A stretch of DNA of 8,266 bases from NCBI GenBank assembly GCA_023424275.1, contig JAFAED010000362.1, positions 1 to 8,266 on the forward strand. The letters are read 5' to 3'. The stretch is from Pseudomonadota bacterium. GTDB lineage: Bacteria > Pseudomonadota > Alphaproteobacteria > Sphingomonadales > Sphingomonadaceae. Shown in pieces: positions 1-6,446 of this stretch. A program made the translations under genes and the position numbers. Each line of letters begins with the position of its first letter. Positions within the stretch are counted from its first letter, which is position 1. The notes beneath the pieces are model-generated. The model searched no databases, was not told the DNA's origin, and worked only from the letters and a program-made list of their open reading frames with translations.

Positions 1-240
1 CGCCGACTTGAACCCCCATTGTTCCTTGTTCCACACGATGTCGGGCCGGCCGCCGCCGTCGACGACGACCTGGAAACCGTCCGCCGGCGTTATTTCCGAC
101 GGTATGGTCTGGGCCTTGCCGCCGCTGAAGAATGTCTGCTGCCCAGCATCGGGCGTGCATCGGAGCGTAGTCATCTGGGCCCCGGCCGTCGGTACAAAGC
201 CCGCGCAGAGCCAAAGCGCGAGAAGCGATCTGTATTTCAT
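1..240 (-). CDS. Secreted protein of unknown function (5' part, cut by window edge)
   Basis: An open frame starts with ATG at 240 and runs leftward off the window without a stop, giving 80 residues. Residues 1-21 form a clear Sec signal peptide: basic MKYR, then a hydrophobic stretch LLALWLCAGFV, then PTAGA|Q with an AxA-type cleavage site. The mature part begins QMTTLRCTPDAGQQ and continues with polar, Gly/Asp-rich sequence including DGGGRPDIVW. A strong Shine-Dalgarno run (GGGGGGAA) lies a few bases upstream of the ATG on the minus strand and fixes the start. The product should be exported to the periplasm or outside. I recognise no domain in the visible part. The gene is divergent from the glycosylase gene at 427 and shares the intergenic region with it. 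Confidence 0.75.
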   Translation of the reverse strand, partial: MKYRSLLALWLCAGFVPTAGAQMTTLRCTPDAGQQTFFSGGKAQTIPSEITPADGFQVVVDGGGRPDIVWNKEQWGFKSA

Positions 241-285
241 TGATTCCCCCCAATGAATGCGTGACCACGACTAGCGCGATTTCGC

Positions 286-312
286 CCTTCGTCACTTAAA
301 AAGTGGGGAAGG
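286..312. repeat. Imperfect palindrome in divergent intergenic region (operator candidate)
   Basis: Arms CCTTC (286-290) and GAAGG (308-312) enclose an inner perfect pair CACTT (293-297) and AAGTG (301-305) around a three-base AAA centre. Ten of twelve arm positions are complementary. No T-run follows on either side, so a protein-binding dyad fits better than an intrinsic terminator. It lies between two divergent genes (start at 240 minus, start at 427 plus), where it could affect either one. The regulator is unknown. Confidence 0.35.
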
Positions 313-426
313 ATCTCATCTGTGTGGTCAGGTGTCGCGCCAGACTTCTTGGAGCGGTGACATGCGGCTTCGATCCGGCGCCTGCTTTATCCGCAACCTG
401 GGCGTTGTTGCCCGCGTTCCACAGAA

Positions 427-1032
427 ATGGAAATTCAGCCGGCCTCGACTGATACGATCGATCGCCTGCTCGCCGAGATCGCCGGCTGCACAGCCTGCGC
501 GGCTGAACTTCCTCATGGCGTGCGACCCGTAGTTCAAGCCTCGTCGACCGCTCGTCTGCTGATTGCCAGTCAGGCGCCGGGTTCCAAAGTGCATCTATCC
601 GGTGTCCCTTTTTCCGATCGGTCGGGTGACCGACTGCGCGAATGGACTGGCCTGTCAGCGGATCAGTTTTACGACGTCGAACGCGTGGCGATCGTGCCCA
701 TGGGATTTTGTTATCCAGGCCGGGCCGCCGCAGGCGACGCGCCGCCACGGCCCGAGTGCGCCCCGCTCTGGCGTAACCGGATTAGGCGCGAGCTGGCGGC
801 GGTAAGACTGACCCTGCTCGTTGGCAGCTATGCGCAAGCTGCGGCGCTGGGGCCGGGCAAGGTCGAGGAGCGTGTCCGCCATTTTCGTAACTTCCTTCCA
901 GAGTTTTTCCCCCTGCCACATCCCTCGTGGCGTTCGCAAATCTGGATGCGGCGCAATCCCTGGTTCGAAATCGAAGTGCTTCCGGAGTTACGGCGCTGCG
1001 TCGCATCGACGCTGTCGGCGGCAAGCGGATGA
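427..1032 (+). CDS. Uracil-DNA glycosylase superfamily protein, putative Fe-S type
   Basis: The 201-aa product matches the small bacterial uracil-DNA glycosylase-like family (COG1573 / UDG fold), which removes damaged bases, classically uracil, from DNA in the cytoplasm. Visible signatures are the N-terminal active-site loop ASQAPGSKVHLSGVPFSD (47-64), the block VAIVPMGFCYPG (87-98), the strand LTLLVGSYAQ (128-137), and the C-terminal HPS-type motif LPHPSWRS (163-170). Cysteines 21, 24, 95 and 111 form the pattern C-x2-C-x70-C-x15-C, close to the four [4Fe-4S] ligands of family 4/5 glycosylases. ATG 427 is the only ATG after the in-frame stop at 358, but its Shine-Dalgarno is weak. The TGA overlaps the next gene's ATG (ATGA), so the two are translationally coupled. 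Substrate specificity cannot be told from sequence: the QAPG loop differs from the GEAPG-type loop of characterised family 4 enzymes. Confidence 0.9.
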   Translation: MEIQPASTDTIDRLLAEIAGCTACAAELPHGVRPVVQASSTARLLIASQAPGSKVHLSGVPFSDRSGDRLREWTGLSADQFYDVERVAIVPMGFCYPGRAAAGDAPPRPECAPLWRNRIRRELAAVRLTLLVGSYAQAAALGPGKVEERVRHFRNFLPEFFPLPHPSWRSQIWMRRNPWFEIEVLPELRRCVASTLSAASG

Positions 1033-1565
1033 GCGACGTGGCGAATCCCACGGTCTACACAATCGGTCACTCCACAAGGCCGGTTGAGACGTTCGTCGAT
1101 ATGCTAAGGGGCGTTGGTGTCGCGATGCTCGTCGACGTGCGCTCGCTTCCGCGGTCGCGAACAAATCCCCACTATAATCTTGATACGCTGCCCGAGACAT
1201 TAGAACCCTATCAGATCGGTCATGTGCACATTACCGAGCTCGGCGGTCGACGTCCGCGTCAGCAGGAGGTCGACCCGGCGCTCAATGGCTTTTGGCAAAA
1301 CCAGAGCTTTCACAACTATGCGGACTATGCGCTCTCCGACTCCTTCGCGCGCGGCTACCGCTATCTCCTCGCTCATAGCGCAGGCCAACGATGCGCAATC
1401 ATGTGCGCGGAAGCGGTGTGGTGGCGGTGCCATAGACGGATCATCGCCGACTATCTGATCAACGATGGGCGCGAGGTCGTTCATCTGGTGGGGCCGGGAC
1501 GATCGGAGCTGGCAAGGATAACGCCGAGCGCGCGCCCTCGAGAAGGTCATCTGACCTATCCGTAG
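1029..1565 (+). CDS. DUF488 domain protein
   Basis: The 178-aa product is a typical DUF488 protein. The family signatures are TIGHSTRPVETF near the N-terminus (11-22), LVDVRSLPRSRTNPHYN (34-50), ITELGGRRPR (68-77), and the hallmark CAEAVWWRCHRRIIADYL (126-143) with its Cys and His residues. Molecular function is not established for the family. ATG 1029 is chosen because it overlaps the glycosylase stop (ATGA) and family homology begins directly after it; an ATG at 927 would add 34 unrelated residues read from the glycosylase gene in another frame. The Cys/His cluster and the company of a DNA-repair-like gene hint at a nucleic-acid-linked or redox role, but that is inference. The product is probably cytoplasmic, with no signal peptide or membrane span. 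Confidence 0.88.
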   Translation: MSDVANPTVYTIGHSTRPVETFVDMLRGVGVAMLVDVRSLPRSRTNPHYNLDTLPETLEPYQIGHVHITELGGRRPRQQEVDPALNGFWQNQSFHNYADYALSDSFARGYRYLLAHSAGQRCAIMCAEAVWWRCHRRIIADYLINDGREVVHLVGPGRSELARITPSARPREGHLTYP

Positions 1566-1624
1566 TTGCCACATCCTGGCGCTCGTGCGGCAGAATCGCG
1601 ATATCCCTAGCAGTTGTTTCTTGT

Positions 1625-1657
1625 CCTGCCGAGACCGAGGGCAGGCGCATATGCGCC
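1625..1657. repeat. Adjacent hairpin and perfect 14-bp palindrome upstream of the c-di-GMP operon
   Basis: A 6-bp stem, CCTGCC (1625-1630) with GGCAGG (1640-1645), is followed at once by the perfect palindrome GGCGCATATGCGCC (1644-1657); the two share two bases. The elements lie 60 bp after the DUF488 stop and 60 bp before the regulator's ATG. No T-tract follows, so a standard intrinsic terminator is not supported. A regulatory binding site or a transcript hairpin is possible. Confidence 0.3.
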
Positions 1658-1663
1658 GATCGC

Positions 1664-1693
1664 TTAACATGGATCAATGGCTCAAAATTTAAG
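1664..1693 (+). promoter_or_regulatory. Weak sigma70-like promoter candidate for the regulator-kinase-porin operon
   Basis: TTAACA (1664-1669) matches five of six bases of TTGACA, and TTTAAG (1688-1693) matches four of six of TATAAT at 18-bp spacing, in an unusually AT-rich patch. Transcription would begin around 1700, downstream of a TTG at 1696 and just before ATG 1717, which favours the ATG as the real start. Similar chance matches are common, so confidence is low. Confidence 0.25.
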
Positions 1694-1716
1694 ATTTGCC
1701 GGTCTACGATCCCGTC

Positions 1717-3579
1717 ATGCGACTATTGATCATCGATGACGAACAAGCCGTCCTGGACGCTTATCGGCACATTCTGGCGGCAGACCCCGCGGACACCCGT
1801 TCCGAGCTCGACGCGCTTGCGGAGGCGCTGTTCGACGCGCCTCGAACAAACGCGCACCAAGCGCCCGCGGCCGATATCACCTACTGCCGGCAGGGCCTCG
1901 AGGGCGTCGCGGAGGTGGGAGCAGCGCTCGCGAGCGGCAGGCCCTTTCAGGTCGCCTTTATCGACATACGCATGCCCCCTGGCATCGACGGAAAGGAGAC
2001 GGCACGGCGCATTCGGGCAATCGACCCCGATATCAATCTGGTCATCGTGTCGGCATATTCCGATCATGACGTCACGGACATTTCCCTCGTGGCGGGGCCG
2101 CCTGACAAGATTTTCTATATCTCCAAACCTTTTGCCGCGGATGAGATACAGCAGATGGCGACGGCGCTCGCGCGCCGATGGGAAGCCGACGCCCGGCAGG
2201 TCACTCTTCTTCGCAGAAAGGTCGACGAACTGGCCGAAAGCGAAGCCAGAGCGAGGCATGCCGCGCTGCACGACTTCCTGACCGGCGCTCCCAATCGCCT
2301 TGCTTTCCAGCAGCATCTCACTGCGAAGGTTCAGGCCGAGGATCGGCACTTCGCTTTGGCGCTTCTCGACCTCGACCGCTTCAAGGCCGTCAACGACACA
2401 TTCGGCCATGGGGCCGGGGACCATCTGCTGCAGACGATCTATGCGTCGCTTCGCGACGAAGTTCCGGCGGGCACGCTCGTTGCCAGGCTCGGCGGCGACG
2501 AGTTCGGTGTCGCGATCGAGGCCGACACGGTCGAAGCCGCCGAGGCGCTGTGCGAACGCATTATCGCCCGATGCGCCCGGACAATGATCATAATGGGGAA
2601 CAGCGTGCAGGTCGGGGCATCGATCGGGATGATCTGGCTCGACGATTTCGTCGGCCGCGACGCCAATGATATTCTCCGTTTCGCCGACATAGCGCTTTAT
2701 GAAGCCAAGCGGCTCGGCCGGCAGCGCTATTGCCGCTTCGACGCCGCGCTTGATGCCAGCACCCGGTTTAGGCAAAACGTCGAGGGGGCGTTGCGCCTCG
2801 CGGTGACGAATGATGAGCTGAAGGTTCACTATCAGCCCATCATCGAGCGTGACAGCCTTGTCGCCATCGGTTTCGAGGCCCTGCTACGGTGGCACAGCCC
2901 GGTACATGGTGAAATCCCGCCGGCCGTCTTCATCCCGATCGCGGAGGAAACCGGGCTGATTCATGAGCTTGGGGATTGGATACTCGAGCGCGCGCTTACC
3001 GATGCCCTTGGATGGCCCGGATTCATCGTTTCGATCAACTTTTCAGCGGCGCAGTTCAAGCGCCCCGACTTTGTCGCGAACATCTGCGCCAAGGCGCGAA
3101 GGATCAAGGTCCCCTTCGGCCGGGTCCAGATCGAAGTCACCGAAACTGCCATGTTCGAAGACATCGACCGAGCCTCTTCGACGCTCGCCGAACTGCAGAA
3201 GCTCGGCTTCCGCGTCGCGCTCGATGATTTCGGGACAGGCTATTCCAACCTCCTCAGCGTGAAGAATTTCGCGATCGATTGCATCAAGATCGACAAGAGC
3301 TTCGTGGACGGCCTCGGCACCGAATCCGAGTCGGCTGCCATCGTCAACGCGATCACCCATCTTGCGCGCGGCCTTGGGCTCAGCGTAACCGCCGAGGGCG
3401 TCGAAACGGATGTTCAATGCCAGGCGCTGCGCGTGATCGGATGTTCCCACATGCAGGGCTATCTGTTCGGCAAGGGCGTGCCGATCGAGCAAGCCAATGA
3501 ATATTATACGCAGTGGCGTAACTTGGATCGTCCCGCTGTCGCGGACGCGCCGGCCTCCCTGGCACGAGCGGTCCGGTGA
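1717..3579 (+). CDS. Response regulator with REC-GGDEF-EAL domains (bifunctional c-di-GMP enzyme)
   Basis: The 620-aa cytoplasmic protein would control c-di-GMP, making it from two GTP (GGDEF) and hydrolysing it to pGpG (EAL). REC spans about 1-150: acidic pair D7/D8, phospho-acceptor D83 in FIDIRMPP, S112 and K137 (SKPF). An insert between the first helix and the second strand makes this domain longer than usual. A linker helix (150-185) leads to GGDEF (about 185-345) with metal site D218, NDTFGH and intact GGDEF at 259-263. The RxxD inhibitory site is replaced by PAGT (250-253). EAL (about 350-600) keeps the expected catalytic set: EAL 387-389, N441, E473, DDFGTGYSN 503-511, K524, E560 and Q580. 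ATG 1717 is preferred over TTG 1696 because the REC domain begins MRLLIIDDE; its Shine-Dalgarno is weak. The stop overlaps the kinase's GTG start (GTGA), so the kinase is very probably the cognate partner. Net activity, and how phosphorylation switches it, cannot be predicted. Confidence 0.93.
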   Translation: MRLLIIDDEQAVLDAYRHILAADPADTRSELDALAEALFDAPRTNAHQAPAADITYCRQGLEGVAEVGAALASGRPFQVAFIDIRMPPGIDGKETARRIRAIDPDINLVIVSAYSDHDVTDISLVAGPPDKIFYISKPFAADEIQQMATALARRWEADARQVTLLRRKVDELAESEARARHAALHDFLTGAPNRLAFQQHLTAKVQAEDRHFALALLDLDRFKAVNDTFGHGAGDHLLQTIYASLRDEVPAGTLVARLGGDEFGVAIEADTVEAAEALCERIIARCARTMIIMGNSVQVGASIGMIWLDDFVGRDANDILRFADIALYEAKRLGRQRYCRFDAALDASTRFRQNVEGALRLAVTNDELKVHYQPIIERDSLVAIGFEALLRWHSPVHGEIPPAVFIPIAEETGLIHELGDWILERALTDALGWPGFIVSINFSAAQFKRPDFVANICAKARRIKVPFGRVQIEVTETAMFEDIDRASSTLAELQKLGFRVALDDFGTGYSNLLSVKNFAIDCIKIDKSFVDGLGTESESAAIVNAITHLARGLGLSVTAEGVETDVQCQALRVIGCSHMQGYLFGKGVPIEQANEYYTQWRNLDRPAVADAPASLARAVR

Positions 3580-5474
3580 GATTTCTCATACGCGGAGCGG
3601 GAACCGCGAGGCATTTCGCCACCGCTTCGCTCGGGCGGCGGCTGGCGCTCAATCTTTTCGCCTATAGTCTTATCGGACTTGCGGCGATCTTGCTCCTGCT
3701 GGGGACCGTGATCGATCAGCGGTTTTCGCGTCTCGAGGCGCAGGAAATTGCCGGACATGTCGAACGGTCGAGAGCGATGCTCGATCGCTTCGAACGGACC
3801 GCATTGACCCGCGCACTCGACTGGGCCATCTGGGATGACAGCTTCGATTATCTGGCTTCTCCCAACGAAGCCTATGAGACGGGCAACCTCAACTTTAGCT
3901 CGATGCGCAATATCGACATTTCGGGCATGAGCATCGTTCGGTTCGACGGCTCTTTTCGCAACACTGTTTTTTTCGATCTGGCGAGCGGTAGCCCTGCGAA
4001 CGATGCTGCGATCGCATTCCAGCGACAGGTTGCGGCGCCCGCCTTTGCACAGTCGATGCGCCGAACCAGGACGAAGACGGGATTCGTGCGGATCGGCGAC
4101 CGGATCCTGGTAATCGCGGCGGCTCAAGTACTTCGAAGCGACGAGTCCGGGACGCCCTCGGGCTATCTTGTTATGGGCAAGGAGCTCAGGGACCAGGACG
4201 TCGGTCAGGCGCTGCAGCTAACCGCCATGATCGTGCCGGCCGGATGGAAACAGGCCCCCCATGTTATCCGCACCGACGCGCGCGCCACGATCGTCGAACC
4301 CATCGCCGGTGTCGCCGGCGGTCCCGTCGCGGCCCTACGCTTCTCCGTGCCGCGCCGGCTCCATGAGGAAGGATCCACTTTGCTCTGGATCACATTGGGC
4401 GGCGTGGCCCTCTTGCTGACCATCATGATATTCCTGCTAAACTGGCGTCTGCGCGCCGTCCTCATACGTCCGGTTAAATCCTTCCAGGCCCATGTGTCCC
4501 AAATCTCGAGCAGCGGTGAGCTGGCGCATTTTCCCGAGAACCGCGGCGACGAACTGGGTGAACTCTACAAAGAATTTAACCTAATGACCGATGAGCTGGA
4601 AACCTTGCGGTCGAAGGTCGAGGCGCAAAGCTTCGCCATCGGTCGAAGCGACATCGCGACCGACATCATGCACAATGTTCGCAACGCCATAAGTCCAGTC
4701 CGGGCGATTTTGGGCAAGCTCGACCAGCGGCTTCATTTTCCGGCGGAGTCCAATGTCAAACGTGCGCTTCAAGAACTCGAAGAGGATGGCGCGGCGCCAG
4801 ATCGACGCGTGAGGCTGCTGGCTTTTGTTACAGCGGCCATCGACAAGCTCCGGGCTGAGCTCGGCCAGCATCGCAACGATGTTCGCGAGGCGCTGCGCAG
4901 TGTGAGCCATGTCGATGAAACCATCACCACGGCGCATAGCTTCGGACGGTCATCCCAACAGGCCGGTGATTGCGACCTCTCGGCGGTCGTGGGCGCCTCA
5001 TTGGCAATCGCTCGCCACAGTTCGGCCGTTGATGTGAAGGCGGAATTCCATAGCGAGGAACGGTTTCGCGTCGCGCTGCCCCGCGTGCTCCTGGCACAGA
5101 TTCTCGATAACATCCTTACCAACGCCATCGAGGCCATTGATGCCGGAGGCCGCGGACATGGCGAAATTCTGATCGAGGCAGCGCGCGGCAAAGGCGAAGG
5201 CGGCAAGTTTGTACATATCGTCGTCACGGACAATGGCGACGGCTTGGATCCGGCACGCGCCGCGACGCTTTTTGAACGCGGTAGCTCAGGGCGCCGCAAG
5301 GAACATGGTGGCATCGGCCTGCACTGGTGCGCGAACACGCTCAACGCATGTGGCGGATCGATCGCCTTGCGCAGCGACGGCATCGGTCACGGATCGACGG
5401 TGGAAGTTACTCTCCCCCTTTTCGACGTTGCGGACGCAATTTCAGAGACGCCTTCAGTTGCGGATGCCGCCTGA
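3576..5474 (+). CDS. Membrane sensor histidine kinase with CHASE4-like domain and HAMP
   Basis: The 632-aa inner-membrane kinase has TM1 at about 25-46, then a periplasmic CHASE4-like sensor carrying the hallmark DWAIWDDSFDYL (82-93) followed by Y100. TM2 is at about 268-289 and HAMP at about 290-345. The helical phospho-acceptor region has IMHNVRNAISPV, with H366 as probable phosphorylation site; this resembles the LHNVGN-type H-box more than the usual HExRTPL. The ATPase domain follows, with N-box DNILTNAIEA (511-520), G1 DNGDGLD (552-558), F-box LFERG (565-569) and G2 GGIGLHWC (578-585). The start is GTG 3576, overlapping the regulator's stop; later ATGs would remove TM1. The kinase should phosphorylate the REC domain encoded just upstream, turning a periplasmic signal into a c-di-GMP response. 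The signal is unknown. The stop overlaps the porin ATG by one base (TGATG). Confidence 0.92.
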   Translation: MRFLIRGAGTARHFATASLGRRLALNLFAYSLIGLAAILLLLGTVIDQRFSRLEAQEIAGHVERSRAMLDRFERTALTRALDWAIWDDSFDYLASPNEAYETGNLNFSSMRNIDISGMSIVRFDGSFRNTVFFDLASGSPANDAAIAFQRQVAAPAFAQSMRRTRTKTGFVRIGDRILVIAAAQVLRSDESGTPSGYLVMGKELRDQDVGQALQLTAMIVPAGWKQAPHVIRTDARATIVEPIAGVAGGPVAALRFSVPRRLHEEGSTLLWITLGGVALLLTIMIFLLNWRLRAVLIRPVKSFQAHVSQISSSGELAHFPENRGDELGELYKEFNLMTDELETLRSKVEAQSFAIGRSDIATDIMHNVRNAISPVRAILGKLDQRLHFPAESNVKRALQELEEDGAAPDRRVRLLAFVTAAIDKLRAELGQHRNDVREALRSVSHVDETITTAHSFGRSSQQAGDCDLSAVVGASLAIARHSSAVDVKAEFHSEERFRVALPRVLLAQILDNILTNAIEAIDAGGRGHGEILIEAARGKGEGGKFVHIVVTDNGDGLDPARAATLFERGSSGRRKEHGGIGLHWCANTLNACGGSIALRSDGIGHGSTVEVTLPLFDVADAISETPSVADAA

Positions 5475-6184
5475 TGACCCGCTTCCACCACAGGCGTGTC
5501 TGGCTTGCAGCGGCTGCCTTGCTCTCGGGCCTGCCGGGCGCCACCGCCGCCGAAGCTCCTGCTGATGAAGCGGACGGGATCGATACGTCCTTCAATCTGG
5601 GTGTGGTTTCCGATTATCGATATCGCGGGCTATCGCTGAGCGACAAGAAGCCGGCATTGCAGGCCGAGGTGTCGGTGAGCCACGACACGGGTATCTATGG
5701 GCGCCTCTGGGGCTCAACGATCGCGGACAATGGTGGAGCGGGCGTGGAGGCTCAGCTGTCACTTGGCTATTATGTCGAGTTCGGCGCTTTCAATGCCGAT
5801 GTTCAGACGGCCTATTATCTTTACCCTGGCGCCCCGGCTGACAATTATGCGGAAGTCGCCGCACGGCTCGGACGCAAGCTCGGCACGGCCGAGATCGGGG
5901 CAATGATTTCCTATGCACCGGCGCAGCAGGGTACCGGCAACCTGGACAATCTCTACATCGGGCTGGATGGAAGCCTGCCGCTGATCGGCGATGATCTCGC
6001 ACTAACCGGATCCTTCGGGAGGGAGGACGGGGCGTTCGGCGATCAAAAGCTCGACTGGTCTTTGGGGCTGTCCGGGGAAATGGCGGGATTGTCGCTCGGA
6101 CTGATGTATATCGACACGCACAGATCTTTTGGCGATCCGCTAGGGAAGCCCACCATCGTCGCGTCCGTCGGCGCGACGTTTTAG
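5474..6184 (+). CDS. TorF-family putative porin (outer-membrane beta-barrel)
   Basis: The 236-aa product has a Sec signal peptide (basic MTRFHHRR, hydrophobic VWLAAAALLSGL, cleavage near ATAA|E at about 25-26). The mature protein matches the TorF / Gcw_chp putative porin family of Proteobacteria: the opening motif FNLGVVSDYRYRGLSLSDKKPALQ-like block (about 40-63, key residues SDYRYRG), alternating polar/hydrophobic strands such as AQLSLGYYVEFG, and a C-terminal phenylalanine suited to BAM-mediated insertion. The natural substrate is not known for most members. ATG 5474 is used because it overlaps the kinase stop (TGATG) and opens directly onto the signal peptide; an upstream in-frame ATG at 5327 would place 49 hydrophilic residues before it. 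The coupling implies co-expression with the two-component c-di-GMP module. Whether the porin transports a related ligand or is a target of the system is inference. Confidence 0.88.
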   Translation: MTRFHHRRVWLAAAALLSGLPGATAAEAPADEADGIDTSFNLGVVSDYRYRGLSLSDKKPALQAEVSVSHDTGIYGRLWGSTIADNGGAGVEAQLSLGYYVEFGAFNADVQTAYYLYPGAPADNYAEVAARLGRKLGTAEIGAMISYAPAQQGTGNLDNLYIGLDGSLPLIGDDLALTGSFGREDGAFGDQKLDWSLGLSGEMAGLSLGLMYIDTHRSFGDPLGKPTIVASVGATF

Positions 6185-6205
6185 CGCGTCGCCGCAGTTT
6201 CTGCG

Positions 6206-6322
6206 TCATGGCGGCGGCTGCGGAAAGCGGTGGTAGCGTTCGCAAATAACGCAAACGGGCTCAATGCTTAGGCGACGCTTCCGGCACAGCGGTCGAGCTT
6301 CCAGCCGCTCGCGCGCGTGCAT
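6206..6322 (-). CDS. Doubtful 38-aa Cys-containing small protein
   Basis: A short minus-strand frame opens at ATG 6322 and stops with TGA at 6206. It is Arg-rich (residues 1-17) and carries C13 and then PVCVICERYH, with C24-x2-C27 and H31, a spacing compatible with metal binding, before a Pro-rich end. A perfect TATAAT (6350 to 6345 on the minus strand) lies 22 bp before the ATG, but there is no matching -35 box and no clear Shine-Dalgarno. It sits in the gap between the convergent porin and 85-aa membrane-protein genes. It may be real or a chance frame; nothing here is recognised. Confidence 0.22.
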   Translation of the reverse strand: MHARERLEARPLCRKRRLSIEPVCVICERYHRFPQPPP

Positions 6323-6411
6323 CTGCACCGCGCCCAGTGAGTAAATTATATGCCGCCGATGCGCCCCCGCCGCGCTCCCTCGGTAGACCATCCCGCGGGC
6401 TGCGAGTTTTG

Positions 6412-6441
6412 GGAGCCCCCGACGCAGCGGCCGGGGGCTCC
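6412..6441. terminator. Strong GC-rich hairpin between convergent genes (putative terminator)
   Basis: A 10-bp perfect stem (6412-6421 with 6432-6441, core GAGCCCCC / GGGGGCTC) closes a 10-base loop. It starts 6 bases after the TAA of the 85-aa minus-strand gene and also lies downstream of the plus-strand porin gene. On the plus strand it is followed by a modest T-rich tract (CCCCTTATTT); on the minus strand no T-run follows. It may stop read-through from one or both sides, most plausibly from the plus strand. Confidence 0.45.
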
Positions 6442-6446
6442 GCCCC

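Noticed and set aside
296..748. Minus-strand open frame of 150 codons opposite the glycosylase gene
   Set aside because: Arg-rich, no domain and no ribosome-binding site; the plus strand carries the conserved glycosylase motifs.
927..1028. Upstream ATG start for the DUF488 gene
   Set aside because: It would add 34 residues read out of frame from the glycosylase gene; family similarity begins just after the overlapping ATG at 1029.
1696..1716. TTG start at 1696 for the response regulator, adding seven residues
   Set aside because: The receiver domain starts at the ATG at 1717 (MRLLIIDDE), neither start has a strong Shine-Dalgarno, and the promoter candidate would start transcription after 1696.
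1723..2829. Long minus-strand open frame of 368 codons opposite the response regulator
   Set aside because: It is the reverse shadow of a high-GC gene with complete REC and GGDEF motifs; the reverse translation shows no recognisable domain.
4769..5383. Minus-strand open frame of 204 codons opposite the kinase ATPase domain
   Set aside because: Low-complexity Ser/Arg/Pro-rich translation typical of antisense shadows; the plus strand encodes clear N, G1 and G2 boxes.
5327..5473. Upstream ATG start for the porin gene
   Set aside because: It would put 49 hydrophilic residues, lying inside the kinase gene, in front of a normal signal peptide.
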